The position numbers and the translations under genes are program-made. A stretch of DNA of 58,211 nt from an uncultured Clostridium sp. Its GTDB lineage: Bacteria; Bacillota_I; Bacilli_A; RF39; UBA660. The first letter of the stretch is position 1. The number at the start of each line of letters is the position of its first letter. Below are positions 17,316 through 29,699 of this stretch, piece after piece. Below the pieces are notes generated by a model. It did no database searches. It saw only the letters and a list, made by a program, of their open reading frames with translations, and was not told where the DNA came from. The DNA lies in NCBI GenBank assembly GCA_902493795.1, contig CABUQZ010000011.1:1-58211 (forward strand), given 5' to 3'.

Positions 17316-17764
17316 AGTATTGCCTCACATATTTCTTCGTATTGTTGTCCGTGTGGTATAAAGGTTAAAACCCTTGTCTCTTCATCAACAATTTTAAACT
17401 TTATATCAAGTCGTTCTTCAGGCAAATAACTCTTTATAAGATCAGCCCATTCAATGACAACTATTCCACCTTTGGTAAAATAATCTTCTAATCCTATTTC
17501 ATCAGCTTTACCATCTAGACGGTAAACATCCATATGATATAAAGGCATTTCTCCACTTAAGTATTCTTTTATAATGTTAAATGTAGGAGAAGTAATATTT
17601 TCATCTATACTTAATGCTTGAGCAAATCCTTTGGTAAAAATAGTTTTACCGCTTCCAAGATCCCCTTCTAAGCATATAATCATATTTTCAAATTTTTCAG
17701 ATTCGAGATTTTGAGCTAAATTTATTGTGTCTCTTTCATCTCTTGTTGTTATTTTATATTCCAT
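17312..17764 (-). CDS. tsaE: tRNA threonylcarbamoyladenosine biosynthesis ATPase TsaE
   Basis: P-loop ATPase required for t6A formation, acting on the TsaD-TsaB dimer. Walker A 'GDLGSGKTIFTKGFAQAL' is near 34-51, 'ITSPTFNIIKEY' near 60 and 'VVIEWADLI' near 101 (Walker B-like). It is 150 residues. The start is ATG 17764. A TTG at 17774-17776 would put the SD GGTGAT inside the gene and is rejected. It is the first gene of the operon, with a promoter at 17781-17810, and it lies just downstream of the rRNA operon terminator. Confidence 0.95.
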   Translation of the reverse strand: MEYKITTRDERDTINLAQNLESEKFENMIICLEGDLGSGKTIFTKGFAQALSIDENITSPTFNIIKEYLSGEMPLYHMDVYRLDGKADEIGLEDYFTKGGIVVIEWADLIKSYLPEERLDIKFKIVDEETRVLTFIPHGQQYEEICEAIL

Positions 17765-17780
17765 TCTAATCACCAAAACT

Positions 17781-17810
17781 ATTATAGCAAATATAAATTA
17801 TATTATTCAA
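17781..17810 (-). promoter_or_regulatory. Promoter of the tsaE-tsaB-rimI-tsaD operon
   Basis: Minus strand TTGAAT (17805-17810), 18-bp spacer, perfect TATAAT (17781-17786). The leader is about 10-15 nt. Confidence 0.65.
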
Positions 17811-17853
17811 TATCTTGATTGCTAAATATGTCAAATTTTAATCAAATATATAC

Positions 17854-17879
17854 AATAAAAAAATCCACAAAATGTGGAT
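17854..17879 (-). terminator. rRNA operon terminator
   Basis: Stem ATCCACA/TGTGGAT with a 3-nt loop followed on the minus strand by seven T. It lies about 20 bp after the 5S rRNA end. Confidence 0.85.
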
Positions 17880-17897
17880 ATTTAAACAAAAAAAAAT

Positions 17898-18001
17898 ATT
17901 GGCAACTTCCTATTTTAGCATTCACTATCGTCGGCGTTTAAGAGCTTAACTTCTGTGTTCGGTATGGGAACAGGTGTATCCTCTTAGCTATCGTTACCAA
18001 T
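17898..18001 (-). rRNA. rrf: 5S ribosomal RNA
   Basis: The minus strand carries the conserved 5S core 'ccataccgaacacagaagttaag', split here as CCATACCGAACACAG then AAGTTAAGC. The ends ATTGGTAAC and GTTGCCAAT form the terminal helix. The length of ~104 nt is slightly short but within range for low-GC Bacillota. It is the third gene of the rrn operon, 3' of 23S. The ends are estimated from the helix. Confidence 0.92.
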
Positions 18002-18024
18002 AAATATTAGAGAAATAATTCTCT

Positions 18025-18045
18025 GAAAACTTAGATAATGTGTTA
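18025..18045 (-). other. 3' arm of the 23S rRNA processing stem
   Basis: The minus strand reads AACACATTATCTAAGTTTTC, complementary with one bulge to the segment upstream of 23S at 21104-21123. This is the long-range precursor stem cut by RNase III/Mini-III in Bacillota. Confidence 0.75.
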
Positions 18046-18074
18046 TTTAGATCTAATCAAATAATAACAAATAT

Positions 18075-20991
<2,917 letters not shown>

Positions 20992-21208
20992 ACCATTTGT
21001 TAAGATATATTATATCCTATTTGATGAGATCTTAATATTTAGTTATTTAGAAAATAATAACTAAATTACATCGTTGTATCTTCCGCTCGTTTGGAAAAAT
21101 ACAACACACATTATCTAGTTTTCAAAGAACTATTTCTGAGAAATCAAATGATCTCTCAAAACCAAGCAAAACATATCATTCAGTCAGATTTAGGAATTTA
21201 ACTCCTTA
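20992..21208 (-). other. 16S-23S internal transcribed spacer, no tRNA
   Basis: About 217 bp without any tRNA-like cloverleaf or T-loop sequence. It contains the 5' arm of the 23S processing stem (GAAAACTAGATAATGTGTG on the minus strand, 21104-21123) and the 3' arm of the 16S processing stem (GTTTTGCTTGGTTTTG, about 21156-21171). Confidence 0.8.
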
Positions 21209-22784
<1,576 letters not shown>

Positions 22785-22885
22785 TTTATTAAGTTTGATT
22801 GTTTATTATTTTATTTCCTGACTTAAATGTTTTGACGTTTTGCTTAGTTTTCAAAGATCATTTTGCACTTTTGCAGTGCATAAGT
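22785..22885 (-). other. rRNA operon leader with 16S processing stem
   Basis: Transcribed leader between the proximal promoter and 16S. The minus strand has CAAAACTAAGC-type sequence (about 22836-22851: AAAACTAAGCAAAAC) complementary to the segment just after 16S, forming the 16S precursor stem. A GCACT/AGTGC hairpin lies near 22865-22880. Confidence 0.7.
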
Positions 22886-22914
22886 AATATATCAAATTTT
22901 TATTTAAAAGTCAA
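22886..22914 (-). promoter_or_regulatory. rrn promoter P1 (proximal)
   Basis: Minus strand TTGACT (22909-22914), 17-bp spacer ending TTTGA, TATATT (22886-22891). Confidence 0.8.
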
Positions 22915-23017
22915 CACTTTTTTAATATTTTTTTATTTCTTTTTTTGAAATATCTAAATATTATTTATTATTTGATTTTATTACTTTCTCAACAGCTTTT
23001 CGCTGTCAACGTTTAAT

Positions 23018-23046
23018 AGATTATCAAATCTTTTAAACTTTGTCAA
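23018..23046 (-). promoter_or_regulatory. rrn promoter P2
   Basis: Minus strand TTGACA (23041-23046), 17-bp spacer ending TTTGA, TAATCT (23018-23023). First of four nearly identical units. Confidence 0.8.
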
Positions 23047-23098
23047 CAACTTTTTTTTGTTTTTTTATTTGTGCTTTTTTTTGCTGTCAACGTTTTAT

Positions 23099-23127
23099 AG
23101 ATTATCACATCTTTCTTACGTTGTCAA
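23099..23127 (-). promoter_or_regulatory. rrn promoter P3
   Basis: Minus strand TTGACA (23122-23127), 17-bp spacer ending TGTGA, TAATCT (23099-23104). Confidence 0.8.
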
Positions 23128-23182
23128 CAACTTTTTTATTTTTTTATTTTGTTTCTTGCACATTTCGCTGTCAACGTTCCAT

Positions 23183-23211
23183 AGAATATCAAATTCTATA
23201 TATATTGTCAA
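23183..23211 (-). promoter_or_regulatory. rrn promoter P4
   Basis: Minus strand TTGACA (23206-23211), 17-bp spacer ending TTTGA, TATTCT (23183-23188). Confidence 0.8.
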
Positions 23212-23267
23212 CAACTTTTTTACTTTTTTATTAGTTTTTTTTTCATATCTCGCTGTCAACGTTTTAT

Positions 23268-23296
23268 AAATTATCAAATTGATTAACTTTTGTCAA
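23268..23296 (-). promoter_or_regulatory. rrn promoter P5 (distal, overlaps a gene end)
   Basis: Minus strand TTGACA (23291-23296), 17-bp spacer ending TTTGA, TAATTT (23268-23273). The -35 box lies inside the last codons of the DUF402 gene. Confidence 0.75.
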
Positions 23297-23828
23297 CACT
23301 TTTTCTTGTTTTTTCGTATTTTTCGTAATATTTTACTATTTTTTCCCTGTTAAATGCTCCATTTTTATCCTTAACCATTATTATAAGCTCATTTAACTCC
23401 GATTTTATAATTTTGTCTATCTCATCTGAATAATTCATTTTTTCTTTATGAAATTTATATTCGCTCTTGTCTAATACTTTATATGTTCCATCTTTAAATA
23501 CTCTTAAATCCAAATCATAATCTATATATTTAATGGTATTATCTTCAATTATATATGGAGAGGCTATATTACAGTAATAATATATTCCATCTGCTTTTTT
23601 TTGACCTATTACGTTAAACCATCTGTCCTTATAGAAAAATAAAACTGCAGGTTCTTTTGTTTTCCAGGTTCTTCCATCAGATTCTTGCACTAAGGTTCTA
23701 TTGTTTCCAAATACCAAATATTCATCATTTATCTCCAATAGTACTGCTTCGTCCCACGATCTATGTATACTTCCATCGTGTTTATAACTGTGAATTTGGT
23801 ACTTCCATCCTATTTTTAGCTTTTCCAT
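23283..23828 (-). CDS. DUF402 nucleoside di/triphosphatase (Ntdp/YgaC-like)
   Basis: Member of the DUF402 (FomD-like) family, resembling the staphylococcal Ntdp / B. subtilis YgaC nucleoside tri- and diphosphatase. The N-terminus 'IQIHSYKHDGSIHRSWDEAVLL'-type segment (about 9-30), 'WFNVIGQKKADGIYYYCNIASP' and 'IKYIDYDLDLRVFKDGTYKVLD' carry the metal-binding aspartates of this fold (YIDYDLDL). It is 181 residues, complete. The SD is AGGAGGATGA. The last residues (SVDKS) are encoded by promoter-repeat sequence: the TTGACA of P5 lies there. No terminator separates the gene from the rrn promoters, so readthrough into rrn is possible. Confidence 0.85.
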   Translation of the reverse strand: MEKLKIGWKYQIHSYKHDGSIHRSWDEAVLLEINDEYLVFGNNRTLVQESDGRTWKTKEPAVLFFYKDRWFNVIGQKKADGIYYYCNIASPYIIEDNTIKYIDYDLDLRVFKDGTYKVLDKSEYKFHKEKMNYSDEIDKIIKSELNELIIMVKDKNGAFNREKIVKYYEKYEKTRKSVDKS

Positions 23829-23839
23829 TCATCCTCCTA

Positions 23840-24799
23840 TTAATATTTTTTGCTTGCTATATTGCAATACAATTTAGTTAATACTCTATTACTTTCTATC
23901 TTTCTTCTCAAAAATCCTTTGTTTCGATAATATTTTTTACTCTTATAATCTTTTATATTCTTTTTCATAAAACTAAAACACTCATCAATAAATTTGTTTC
24001 TTATTTTTTTATTTTTTTGATATCTTTGTTGAATTGTGTAGTTTGTTATTATTTCCATTGTAAATATATCTATAGCTTTTTTATATTTAGTATCATCACT
24101 ATAGTATCCTCTTACAATTTTTAATATTTCTAATATATCAAATACTTTTTCATCTCTTATTGTAGTTTCACTCTTACCATGAATACAATAATAACTATAT
24201 GCCTCATTTATTTTACATATCTTTTTTGCATACTTAATACATTTCATAACAAATGTTGTGTCTTCATATTTATATTGTTCATTAAATTTAGCACCACAAT
24301 CTATTACAAGTGATCTTTTATATAGTTTATTACATGGTCCAGTATTGATTAAATACAATAAGCAAGTATTTTCCTCGATTGAAGATGATTTAAAATCTTC
24401 TAATTTGAAATATTCTATTTTGCCATTTATATCTTTATAATAATCTGTAACCACTATATCTGCTTTTTCTCTTTCTATTTTTTCATATAATTTTTCGCAA
24501 CAATTATTAGATATATAATCATCACTATCTATAAACATTAAATACTTTCCACTTGACTTTTCTATTCCAAAATTTCTAGTTTTGCCTATTCCACTATTTT
24601 GATTTTTAAAATATTTTATCCTTTTATCTTTATAACTTTTTATTATTTTTTCTGATTCATCAGTTGATCCATCATTAATTAGTATAATTTCTATATTTTC
24701 TTTCGTTTGATTTACTAAAGAATCAATGCATTTTTTTAAATATTTTTCTGTATTATATACAGGAACAATAATACTTATATCTACTTTATTATTACTCAT
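23840..24799 (-). CDS. Family 2 glycosyltransferase
   Basis: GT-A fold inverting glycosyltransferase, cytoplasmic face of the membrane, probably adding a sugar to a surface polysaccharide or glycolipid. The nucleotide-binding start 'ISIIVPVYNTEKYLKKCIDSLVNQT' (about 8-32), 'ILINDGSTD' and the metal-binding DxD in 'MFIDSDDYIS' (about 90-99) are intact. It is 319 residues. It begins 2 bp after the stop of the preceding GT gene and is part of a three-gene glycosylation operon. The sugar donor and acceptor cannot be read from sequence. Confidence 0.88.
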   Translation of the reverse strand: MSNNKVDISIIVPVYNTEKYLKKCIDSLVNQTKENIEIILINDGSTDESEKIIKSYKDKRIKYFKNQNSGIGKTRNFGIEKSSGKYLMFIDSDDYISNNCCEKLYEKIEREKADIVVTDYYKDINGKIEYFKLEDFKSSSIEENTCLLYLINTGPCNKLYKRSLVIDCGAKFNEQYKYEDTTFVMKCIKYAKKICKINEAYSYYCIHGKSETTIRDEKVFDILEILKIVRGYYSDDTKYKKAIDIFTMEIITNYTIQQRYQKNKKIRNKFIDECFSFMKKNIKDYKSKKYYRNKGFLRRKIESNRVLTKLYCNIASKKY

Positions 24800-24801
24800 A
24801 A

Positions 24802-25722
24802 CTAGTTATTTCCTTTAATCTTATAATAAATCTTTGGAGATATTTTTACAAATTTCTTTTTTGCTTTTCTTTTTAGTGTATCACTTAATACATAATCAAA
24901 TACATTTTTATCTTTTAGTTTCTTTTTATACTCTTTGTAATCTTTATTTTTTAAGTCAGTTATAGACATTATTACACTATTTGCTATAAAACTCATAATA
25001 TATGAACTGTTTGAATTTACTTTTTGTATTTCTTGTTTTAAGTAGACAAAATGATCTAACATATCATTAACCTTTTTTAACTTTTTTTCGTAAGAAGGAT
25101 CTGTTATAATACTTCCTCCTCTTTTTACATAATTATATCCACAATAATTAATTGAGTTAACTATTTTACTCTTATATATAATAAGAGGGATTAAACCAAA
25201 ATCTTCGTGATATGCACCTTTTTTAAATTTAAATTGATTATCAATATAATATTTTCTTTTTATGGCATATAACCAAGCTGGTTCAACATAATGGTATTTA
25301 CTTATTAGTTCAAATGACTCTATACCATTTTTATTATAAAATTCTTTTTCACTATAATTAATTTTTTTATCGTCAATCACATCACAAACTTGAAACCTTA
25401 TTAAATCAGGGTCATTTTCTACGTTTTTGCTTAATTCTTTCAACAAATCTTTATTTATGTAGTCATCGCTATCTAAAAATAAAATATAGTCGCCTTTGGC
25501 CTCTTTTACGCCATTATTTCTTGCTTCACTTAATCCTTGATTTACCTGATTGATTATTTTTACATTATATTTTTTTACAATATCCATACTTTTATCTTTT
25601 GTTCCATCATTAACAACAATTACTTCAAAATCTTTGTAGGTTTGTGAAAAAACACTATCTAGGCATTTTTTAATATATTTTTCAACATTATAAACAGGTA
25701 TAATTATACTAAATTTAGGCAT
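24802..25722 (-). CDS. Family 2 glycosyltransferase
   Basis: GT2 enzyme, 306 residues, paralogous to its downstream neighbour in the first ~100 residues: 'FSIIIPVYNVEKYIKKCLDSVFSQTYKDFEVIVVNDGTKDKS', then DxD in 'ILFLDSDDYIN' (about 89-99). The C-terminal part differs, pointing to a different acceptor. It overlaps the upstream gene's stop by 1 nt (TAATG), so it is translationally coupled in the same operon. It is expected to act in surface polysaccharide or teichoic-acid-like polymer assembly. Confidence 0.88.
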   Translation of the reverse strand: MPKFSIIIPVYNVEKYIKKCLDSVFSQTYKDFEVIVVNDGTKDKSMDIVKKYNVKIINQVNQGLSEARNNGVKEAKGDYILFLDSDDYINKDLLKELSKNVENDPDLIRFQVCDVIDDKKINYSEKEFYNKNGIESFELISKYHYVEPAWLYAIKRKYYIDNQFKFKKGAYHEDFGLIPLIIYKSKIVNSINYCGYNYVKRGGSIITDPSYEKKLKKVNDMLDHFVYLKQEIQKVNSNSSYIMSFIANSVIMSITDLKNKDYKEYKKKLKDKNVFDYVLSDTLKRKAKKKFVKISPKIYYKIKGNN

Positions 25723-27536
25723 TATATCACCCCTTTAAATAATTTATCTAATTCATTTAGTCTTTTTAATTGAACTTTATTTATATCTATTGCTCTGTTT
25801 CTATTTTTGTTTTGGTTGTTATTTAATATCTTTTTGATATCCTCAACATAATTGTCTTTGCTAATAATATGTGCTATTTTATTAAAATCTAGACTATCAT
25901 CGCTTACAGGAATAGTTGTTATTATCTCTTTATCTAATGCTAACGCTTCTAAATAAATGACAGGAAAACCTTCATACTCTGATGTTAATATAATATAATC
26001 TGCTAAATTCATATAATTATAAGGTTCTTTTATACTTCCTAGCATTGATACCTTTTTTTCCAATTTATTATCATTAATTAATTTTTCATACATTTCTTTA
26101 TCTTTTCCATCACCAATAATCCATATAGCAATATTATTAATATTTTTAGCTATATCTATTATTCTAGTTATTCTTTTTGATTTTTCATCTAATCTTCCTA
26201 CAAAAACCAATAACTTTTTGTTTTTAGGTTTTTCCAAGCTTACATTTTCATCTTTTTTATTTAAAATACTTTTTATATCAATCAAATTATTAAACACAAG
26301 AGTTTTTCCCTTATCTTTTGGGTATAACTCAAGATAATCTTTTTCTGATTCTTTAGAGACAAATATAATTCTTCTAAAATCATTCATTCTTCTAGAATTA
26401 AAGAATTCTAATGTATCATTTATATTAGAATAAGCTTGTCTATAGTTACTATGTACCCATATTGATGAATTTTGGGAAGCAATTTTAGCAATTTTGTTTC
26501 CAGCGTAAGAATAAGTCGCATAGCAACAACTAAAATCATAAGTATTGAAATTAAATGTTGAAAATATGAATCTTTTTATTATGTTTATAACCTTGCTTAT
26601 TATTCTAGGGCTTATATCATACACTTTGTAGCATTCTACTTCTACTTCTTTATCTATTTTATTTAATAATATTCCTTTTTTCTTTTCTAATAACAAAGTT
26701 ATAGAATATTTATTCTTATCTATTGCATTCAATAAATTTACTAAGGATGTTTCAATTCCTCCAATAGATAAGTCATAAGAAGTAAATAGCAATCTGACTT
26801 TTTTATTTTTATATCCTTTAATTGCAATTAGAGATAGTAAAAAAGAAAAATAAATTGATAACTCGATATAGTGAAACACGATTAAACTAATCCCAAATAA
26901 ATAAACTATTATGAATAAGTAATCAGAATAATTTTCCTTATTATCACATTTGATAAAAGAAAAAAGAAGTCCTAGTACTGTAAATAACACTAATATGTAT
27001 TCTTCACTTATATAAAAAGATAAAAAAGAAAGAGATGAAATTAAATATATGAGATTTAAAATATAATTTTTTTCTCTTAATATTAAAATGAGGGATAAAG
27101 GAAGAAGGACTAGAGAAATACTTGAAATGGATTCTATATTGCCGATTTTAAAAATAGAAAAAATTCCTACAACAATTGTTATTAGTCCTAAAAACCTATC
27201 ACTTACTCTTACATTATCTATAATTAATGAATTAATAGGAATAACTATTAAAGATATTAATGATAGAATAATTCCAAAATTCATACTTTCTTGTATTATA
27301 CAGTATAATGACACTAATAATATTGCACATATAGGCATTATAATGTGATACCATTTCACTTTTTTTGAGTTGTTGTTATTTAATGATAAAAAAATTGTAA
27401 ACATAATGAAAATTAGTGTCATTGTGTTTACAATTGATGTTGCAAATACATTAGTAAAATCAAATAAACATATTAAAGATAGTATAAGAGTAAACAATTG
27501 TAGAAAAGTGCCATATTTTTTTGATAGTTTATTCAT
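25722..27536 (-). CDS. Polytopic membrane protein fused to a GT4 glycosyltransferase domain
   Basis: 604 residues. The first ~245 residues form about eight to ten hydrophobic segments. The rest is a GT-B glycosyltransferase of family 4: the N-terminal Rossmann half starts 'VRLLFTSYDLSIGGIETSLVNLLNAID' (about 247-273), and the C-terminal donor-binding half has 'LLVFVGRLDEKSKRITRIIDIAKNI', 'WIIGDGKDKEMYEKLI' and 'DYIILTSEYEGFPVIYLEALALDKEII' (the E-x7-E region). First gene of a three-GT operon, with SD AGGAGGT. The N-terminal membrane part may couple glycosyl transfer to a lipid carrier or export, which is inference. Confidence 0.8.
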   Translation of the reverse strand: MNKLSKKYGTFLQLFTLILSLICLFDFTNVFATSIVNTMTLIFIMFTIFLSLNNNNSKKVKWYHIIMPICAILLVSLYCIIQESMNFGIILSLISLIVIPINSLIIDNVRVSDRFLGLITIVVGIFSIFKIGNIESISSISLVLLPLSLILILREKNYILNLIYLISSLSFLSFYISEEYILVLFTVLGLLFSFIKCDNKENYSDYLFIIVYLFGISLIVFHYIELSIYFSFLLSLIAIKGYKNKKVRLLFTSYDLSIGGIETSLVNLLNAIDKNKYSITLLLEKKKGILLNKIDKEVEVECYKVYDISPRIISKVINIIKRFIFSTFNFNTYDFSCCYATYSYAGNKIAKIASQNSSIWVHSNYRQAYSNINDTLEFFNSRRMNDFRRIIFVSKESEKDYLELYPKDKGKTLVFNNLIDIKSILNKKDENVSLEKPKNKKLLVFVGRLDEKSKRITRIIDIAKNINNIAIWIIGDGKDKEMYEKLINDNKLEKKVSMLGSIKEPYNYMNLADYIILTSEYEGFPVIYLEALALDKEIITTIPVSDDSLDFNKIAHIISKDNYVEDIKKILNNNQNKNRNRAIDINKVQLKRLNELDKLFKGVI

Positions 27537-27544
27537 ATTACCTC

Positions 27545-28216
27545 CTAGTTTTTATTGCTGTTACCATAATCTATTATTAATTTCACTAATTTTGCTATTG
27601 GAAACATTATACTAGCTATATAGGTAAGAGATATAGCACGTAATACCTCATATACTTTTTGGGCTTCCTTTTTGGTTACTATTTTATTTCTTTCTAATTC
27701 TTGCTTAGCAATTTCCACAGCCTCTAATTCTATTTTATAAGTTGCCATATGGAAAAATATGATTAAATAATCGATTATAATACCTACTAAAATGATGTCG
27801 ATTCTTCCAAAAAGTGTTCCACAAGCAATAACAATGTAACTAAAATATAACAATATATCAAGAAATGGTATCATCTTTTTTCTAAATAAATATAAACTGT
27901 CTTTCTTTTTATCTTGTATCGTGTTTGCTGCTGTTAAAGAAGCTATTGCGCAACTTGAAATTGAAGTATCATTAAATACTCCTTTTAATAATCTGATAAC
28001 TTTTCTTTCTGGGTCATAATGACTAAATAAAGCATCTCTTGACTCAGTAATATAAACATTATTTAAATCGTATCCATCTATTATTTTTCTTGATACTTCA
28101 AATCCTGACATAAGTGCTTTAATATCTTCGTTTTTATACTTTTTTATTTTAACATTCATAAAGATGTAGATACCTAAAGTTATCGCTAATAATAATACAA
28201 ATAATACTATATCCAT
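27545..28216 (-). CDS. YugP-family membrane protein lacking the zinc-protease HEXXH motif
   Basis: 223-residue membrane protein collinear with the YugP-type zinc metallopeptidase at 32339-33016. It has an N-terminal TM, the aligned block 'FSHYDPERKVIRLLKGVFNDTSIS' (64-87), then 'SLTAANTIQDKK' where the active paralogue has HECGH before AIQDK, then two long hydrophobic segments and a C-terminal TM. Both zinc-binding histidines and the catalytic glutamate are replaced (LTAAN at 94-98), so this should be a non-proteolytic pseudoenzyme. The frame is intact with a good SD (AGGAGAAG), which argues for a maintained function rather than decay. It lies between cysS and the GT operon. Confidence 0.78.
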   Translation of the reverse strand: MDIVLFVLLLAITLGIYIFMNVKIKKYKNEDIKALMSGFEVSRKIIDGYDLNNVYITESRDALFSHYDPERKVIRLLKGVFNDTSISSCAIASLTAANTIQDKKKDSLYLFRKKMIPFLDILLYFSYIVIACGTLFGRIDIILVGIIIDYLIIFFHMATYKIELEAVEIAKQELERNKIVTKKEAQKVYEVLRAISLTYIASIMFPIAKLVKLIIDYGNSNKN

Positions 28217-28223
28217 ACTTCTC

Positions 28224-29624
28224 CTATATTATTTCGTATGTTGTTCCTTCTCTTGAATCAATTAATTTAATTCCACGATCAAATAGCTCATCTCTTATTT
28301 TATCTGCTGTTTTAAAGTCTTTATTCTTCTTTGCTTCATTTCTTTCTTCTATTTTCTTTAAAATCATTGCTTCAGTTTCCTCATTAATAATTTGATCCTT
28401 AGGCTCTTCTATTAATCCTAGAGAAAGTACTTTATCGAAATCTTCTATCAAATATAATTTTGTGAAATCTGTTAGTTCATTATCTTTTAACACATCATAT
28501 AAAACAGTTAGCATTGATGATGTATTTAAATCATTCCCTATCGCATCTTTAAATTTATTTTGATAATAATCTATTTTATTTTCATGTAAGTCTGGTGTTC
28601 TATCAAGTCTTTTTATTTTGTTTTTTAATTTATCATATGTTGCTTGTGCTTTATCTAGTGCATCGTAGCTAAATAGTAATTGGTTTCTATAATGACTTTC
28701 TAAACAGAAGAATCTATACGCAAGAGGATTATATCCTTTAGATTCTAGTAAACTTACTGTTAAAAACTCTCCTTTAGATTTACTCATTTTACCTGTTTTG
28801 TCATTCAAATGTTCTCCATGAACCCAATAATTACACCATTTATGTCCCAAAAAAGCCTCAGATTGAGCTATTTCGTTAGTGTGATGAGGAAATATATTGT
28901 CTACTCCTCCACAGTGAATATCAAGGTATTCTCCTAGGAATTTATAGGAAATTCCTGAACACTCTATATGCCATCCTGGATAACCTACTCCCCATGGTGA
29001 ATCCCATTTCATTTCTTGATTTGAAAATTTTGAAACAGTAAACCATAGTCCAAAGTCAGCTGGATTTCTTTTACTTTTATCTTCTTCTACAGTATCTCTT
29101 ACTCCAACGTATAATTCATCAGGATTTTTTCCTGATAGCTTGTAGTAATCATTTGCCTTAGTAACATCAAAGTATACATTTCCGTTTGCTTGGTAAGCAT
29201 AACCTCTATCTAGTAATACTTGTATCATTTTTATATATGTATCTATATGTTTAGTAGCACGCTCTACTACTCTTGGCTTTCTAATATTTAATTTAGCACA
29301 ATCTTCAAAAAAAGCTCTTTCATAAAACTCTGAAATTTCTTGAACAGTTTTATGTTCTCTTTCAGCTCCTTTTTGCATTTTATCCTCACCAGTGTCGGAG
29401 TCATTTTCAAGATGACCAACATCAGTAACATTCATAACTCTTAAAACATTATATCCAAGATACTCAAGTCCTTTTTCTAAAATATCTTCGAAAACATAAG
29501 TACGTAGATTTCCAATATGAGCATAATGATATACTGTAGGTCCACAAGTATACATTCTTACTGTATTTCCTTCATTAGGAGTAAATGTCTCAGTTTTCTT
29601 TGTCAATGTGTTATAAATCTCCAC
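28224..29624 (-). CDS. cysS: Cysteinyl-tRNA synthetase
   Basis: Class I aminoacyl-tRNA synthetase for cysteine. The start contains 'MYTCGPTVYHYAHIGNLRTYVFEDIL' with the HIGH motif HIGN and a zinc ligand Cys (about 27). Further motifs are 'GWHIECSGIS' (zinc ligand Cys), 'IHCGGVDNIFPHHTNEIAQSEA' (zinc His) and KMSKS at about 278-282. The C-terminal helical domain includes 'KNKDFKTADKIRDELFDRGIKLIDSREGT', the usual end of CysRS. It is 466 residues, normal. The start is GTG 29624, with SD GAAGGTGA 6 nt upstream. The short upstream gap leaves no room for a T-box. Confidence 0.97.
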   Translation of the reverse strand: MEIYNTLTKKTETFTPNEGNTVRMYTCGPTVYHYAHIGNLRTYVFEDILEKGLEYLGYNVLRVMNVTDVGHLENDSDTGEDKMQKGAEREHKTVQEISEFYERAFFEDCAKLNIRKPRVVERATKHIDTYIKMIQVLLDRGYAYQANGNVYFDVTKANDYYKLSGKNPDELYVGVRDTVEEDKSKRNPADFGLWFTVSKFSNQEMKWDSPWGVGYPGWHIECSGISYKFLGEYLDIHCGGVDNIFPHHTNEIAQSEAFLGHKWCNYWVHGEHLNDKTGKMSKSKGEFLTVSLLESKGYNPLAYRFFCLESHYRNQLLFSYDALDKAQATYDKLKNKIKRLDRTPDLHENKIDYYQNKFKDAIGNDLNTSSMLTVLYDVLKDNELTDFTKLYLIEDFDKVLSLGLIEEPKDQIINEETEAMILKKIEERNEAKKNKDFKTADKIRDELFDRGIKLIDSREGTTYEII

Positions 29625-29672
29625 AATTTCACCTTCTTTTTAAATCTATTTTATTGTAACATAATTTATTCA

Positions 29673-29699
29673 AGAAAAAAAGAGCACTATAGCTCTTTT
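29673..29699 (-). terminator. Terminator of the repeat surface-protein gene
   Basis: Stem AAAAGAGC/GCTCTTTT with a 6-nt loop overlapping the stop codon, followed by TTTT on the minus strand. Confidence 0.8.

Larger units (their letters stand above)
23001..23296 (-). repeat. Four tandem 81-85 bp promoter repeats upstream of the rRNA operon
   Basis: Each unit contains, on the minus strand, TTGACA-17 bp-TAWWYT, then 8-9 nt later the conserved ACGTTGACAGC (second TTGACA at 23004, 23085, 23169, 23254), then an A-rich spacer. The -35 boxes start at 23041, 23122, 23206 and 23291. The second TTGACA is exactly 37 bp from its -35 box in all four units. Confidence 0.9.

Noticed and set aside
20992..21208. 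tRNA-Ile or tRNA-Ala in the 16S-23S spacer
   Set aside because: No T-loop GGTTCRA-type sequence or cloverleaf found.
23040..23269. Plus-strand ORFs of 64-70 codons in the promoter repeats
   Set aside because: Low-complexity Phe/Leu/Ser-rich readings through poly-T promoter repeats with no SD.
22980..23296. Repeat array could be a CRISPR-like array
   Set aside because: Repeats are promoter elements (TTGACA-17-TAnnnT), spacers are A-rich and of low complexity, and no cas genes are present.
25722..27536. A mobile element or phage region in the window
   Set aside because: No transposase, integrase, phage structural gene, terminal repeats or target-site duplications were found.
29625..29672. 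T-box upstream of cysS
   Set aside because: Only ~70 bp between cysS and the next gene's terminator, with no T-box consensus.
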